Shown in pieces: positions 4,738 through 6,525 of a DNA stretch of 6,525 nt. The DNA is from Gemmatimonadota bacterium. Its GTDB lineage: Bacteria; Gemmatimonadota; Gemmatimonadetes; Gemmatimonadales; GWC2-71-9. Numbering within the stretch: position 1 is the first letter of the stretch; each line of letters begins with the position of its first letter. Both the position numbers and the translations under genes were made by a program. The stretch lies in the NCBI GenBank assembly GCA_003220985.1, contig QHTY01000051.1, forward strand, positions 1-6,525, read 5' to 3'. The notes below the pieces were generated by a model that worked only from the letters and a program-made list of their open reading frames with translations, was not told the DNA's origin and made no database searches.

Positions 4738-6525
4738 TAGTTGAACCCGAAGAAAAAGTCCACGAAGCGGCGATGGCGCGCATTCGCGGGCAATCCATAC
4801 CGATCCAGATCCGTCGTCCCGAGCCGGTAGCCGACATCGAGTCGCAGCACCAGCGGCGGACCAACCGGCATCCGCAATCCGAGACCGCTCGCGCCGAGCA
4901 CACCGCGATCCGCGGTCGTTGTCGACCAGGCCCGGCCGTAATCGAGAAACAGCGCGCCCTGCACGCCCGGGAACCGGGCCGCGCCGAACGGAAACCCAAT
5001 CGTGAGGAAGTCGAGAATCGGAAACCGGTACTCCACGTTGACGAGCCAGGCGCGCGTGCCGGCGACGTAGCCGTATTGCGGATAGCCGCGCAGTGCCCAG
5101 GAGCCCCCGATGCTGACGCGCCGCGGTCGCTCGCCGCCCGAGGTGTAGCCCAACACGCGCAACGCGGGCGCGCTGGGCAGCGACGTGCGCGCGTATTTCC
5201 GAGCGGCGGCCGACAGCAACCACGAAGCAAAGCGGCCGTGGCTCAGGTCGTTGACGAGCCCGCCGGTGAGGTTGTACCGCTCGCCGTCGATCGGCCCGGT
5301 CGGGAGCCAGAGCGTGTTGTCCTTGACGTAGGTGAGGTAGTTCGAGACGAGCCAGCCGACGCGGTGCGGTTCATCGACATCGTCGGTCGTCAGGTCGAGC
5401 CGGTCCGAGCGTTCGATGCGGTACTCGCCGACGATACGGTGGAAGCGATTAAAGGGGTATCGGACTTGCGCGAATGCGCCGTACGAACGCTCTTCGAACA
5501 GCGAATTGAAATCGCCCTCGTAGAACAGGCCACGCTGGCGAAATGCGCCGACGCCCCAATTGATGCGTCGCGATTGATTGAGATAGAACGCGGTCCCGCT
5601 GACGTTGTCGAGCAACGTGCCGAACCCGGCACCCTGAAAGGACGACAGCGACACATACACGAGGTGGTCGGACAGCAGATCGCTGAACACGAACACGGCA
5701 CCCTGCGCCGAGCCGAGTCCGGGCGCGACCGCGGCGTCGCCGGCCGCAAAGTCGAGACTGAACTTGCGTTCGTACGGTGTCCCGTCGGCGCGAGCATACT
5801 GGGGGTGGGAGAGCTCGCCCCACGTCCATGCCGGCACGGGCAGGCTGTCGGCCGCCGCCAGCGTGAAGGTGCTCCGGGCATCGTGCAGCGGCGGCGCGAC
5901 ATAAATACTGAAGCTCAGATCGGCAAAGCCACCGAACAGGAGGTCCCCACCGCCCTGTGGTCCCGGCACCCAGTCCGGATCGAACGCGCCGTTCAAGCTC
6001 CGGGTCTCGCGCCGGCCAGTGCCGCCCGCATCGATCGAATAGACCTGAAAGGTGCCATCGCGGTCCGAGGTGAAATAGATGCGATTGCCACCCCAGCGCG
6101 GGGTTTCGTCGCGCCAATTGCCGTACGTCAGATAGCGGATGGCGCCGGTCGCCAGCTCGAGCGCGAACAGATTGTGCGCGCCGCCGCTCCCGAACGGCGT
6201 GCGGTCGGAGGAAAAGACGACGGTCGCGCCGTCCGGGCTGATCGTGGGATCGAGGTCTTCGTACCGGTCCGACGTAAGGCGCTCGAGGCGCCCCCCGCGC
6301 CCCCCGCGCCCCCCGCGCCCTTCCCCGTCGGCGAGCCAGAGGCGATAGAGGTCGGAGTAACCGGACACCGATAGGCCGCTGAAGACGACGCTCTTGCCGT
6401 CGGGCGACCACGCCGGCGACAGGATGGAGACGAGCTCCGGAAATTGGTAGCGGCCCACGACTTTCGATTTCCGCAGGTCCCAGAAAAACAATGCGTCGCG
6501 CTCGGCGTACTTGCTGCTGAACGCC
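4734..6525 (-). CDS. TolB-like beta-propeller fused to a BamA/TamA-type (Omp85) outer-membrane barrel, C-terminal part (partial)
   Basis: The reading frame is open to the right edge, giving 597 residues of a longer protein. The first 180 or so visible residues carry TolB/WD40-like propeller repeats, shown by AWSPDGKSVVFSG, TISPDGATVVFSSDR and NRIYFTSDRDGTFQVYSID. The rest is a beta-barrel with alternating strands, an Omp85-type loop-6 motif (WALRGYPQYGYVAG), strand sequences such as VNVEYRFPILDFLTIGFPFG and ALFLDYGRAW, and a C-terminal beta-signal ending FVDFFFGFNY with a terminal aromatic residue. Omp85 barrels insert or export proteins at the outer membrane; the propeller would sit in the periplasm in place of, or beside, POTRA domains. 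A Gly/Arg loop (GRGGRGGRGGR) lies between propeller blades. It heads the gene chain, and its TGA overlaps the next start as TTGA. Whether it inserts proteins is inference. Confidence 0.92.
   Translation of the reverse strand, partial: AFSSKYAERDALFFWDLRKSKVVGRYQFPELVSILSPAWSPDGKSVVFSGLSVSGYSDLYRLWLADGEGRGGRGGRGGRLERLTSDRYEDLDPTISPDGATVVFSSDRTPFGSGGAHNLFALELATGAIRYLTYGNWRDETPRWGGNRIYFTSDRDGTFQVYSIDAGGTGRRETRSLNGAFDPDWVPGPQGGGDLLFGGFADLSFSIYVAPPLHDARSTFTLAAADSLPVPAWTWGELSHPQYARADGTPYERKFSLDFAAGDAAVAPGLGSAQGAVFVFSDLLSDHLVYVSLSSFQGAGFGTLLDNVSGTAFYLNQSRRINWGVGAFRQRGLFYEGDFNSLFEERSYGAFAQVRYPFNRFHRIVGEYRIERSDRLDLTTDDVDEPHRVGWLVSNYLTYVKDNTLWLPTGPIDGERYNLTGGLVNDLSHGRFASWLLSAAARKYARTSLPSAPALRVLGYTSGGERPRRVSIGGSWALRGYPQYGYVAGTRAWLVNVEYRFPILDFLTIGFPFGAARFPGVQGALFLDYGRAWSTTTADRGVLGASGLGLRMPVGPPLVLRLDVGYRLGTTDLDRYGLPANARHRRFVDFFFGFNY
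6291..6317 (-). repeat. Three perfect 9-bp units encoding Gly-Arg-Gly in the propeller region
   Basis: CCCCCCGCG occurs three times head to tail on the plus strand, with a partial copy after it. Because the unit is 9 bp, a gain or loss of copies keeps the frame and changes the number of Gly-Arg-Gly triplets in a loop between propeller blades (DGEGRGGRGGRGGRLERL). The pure C-run structure makes it prone to slippage and to sequencing error. Confidence 0.85.

Noticed and set aside
4738..5223. N-terminal extension of the DUF4292-like lipoprotein gene
   Set aside because: The frame is open to 5223, but it would overlap the barrel coding region by about 490 bases. The extension is Arg-rich shadow sequence, while TTG 4737 yields a perfect lipoprotein signal.
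4608..6374. A 588-residue plus-strand open frame
   Set aside because: It is antisense to the propeller-barrel gene. Its composition (Arg, Ala, Glu, Val rich) is that of a third-position-GC shadow, and the minus strand has recognisable motifs throughout.

Overview
The window is high-GC bacterial DNA from a diderm (outer-membrane) bacterium. Every supported gene is on the minus strand, so transcription runs from right to left. Three things point to the Gemmatimonadota or a close relative: a SusC-type TonB-dependent receptor, a TolB-like beta-propeller fused to an Omp85-type barrel, and a short gene chain for outer-membrane biogenesis. This assignment rests on gene content and family knowledge, because no search could be run.

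Layout, in the direction of transcription. (1) 6525-4734: the C-terminal part of a large protein with TolB/WD40-like propeller repeats followed by a BamA/TamA-type barrel; its N-terminus lies beyond the right edge. (2) 4737-4015: a lipoprotein of about 240 residues resembling DUF4292/LolB-type proteins. (3) 4037-3549: an LptE-like LPS-assembly lipoprotein. (4) 3555-3187: a small single-pass membrane protein of unknown function. (5) 3190-2717: a stand-alone RfaE domain-II (HldC) adenylyltransferase for ADP-heptose synthesis. (6) 2720-2082: RdgB/HAM1 XTP/dITP pyrophosphatase. After these come a tRNA-Pro(TGG) at 2034-1961, a 96-base gap, and then the N-terminal 621 codons of a SusC/RagA-like receptor (1864 to the left edge), which continues out of the window.

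Genes 1-6 overlap at every junction and read as one translationally coupled operon. Four of the five junctions appear to be NTGA start/stop overlaps, and they use all four first bases: TTGA, GTGA, CTGA and ATGA. This pattern supports TTG, GTG and even CTG start codons that ordinary start calling would miss. Functionally the chain joins insertion of outer-membrane proteins or lipoproteins (barrel protein, two lipoproteins, LptE) to LPS-core heptose supply (RfaE2), with a nucleotide-pool cleaning enzyme at the end.

The non-coding stretches are short. They hold a 7-bp tandem repeat (RTGATCA x4) that supplies the rdgB stop codon and possibly the tRNA promoter -35, a perfect 7-bp inverted repeat between the tRNA and the receptor, and a receptor leader whose Shine-Dalgarno sequence can form two competing hairpins. 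I found no CRISPR array, insertion sequence, rRNA or phage gene. No wholly new system is evident; the most notable points are the start-codon pattern and the propeller-barrel fusion.
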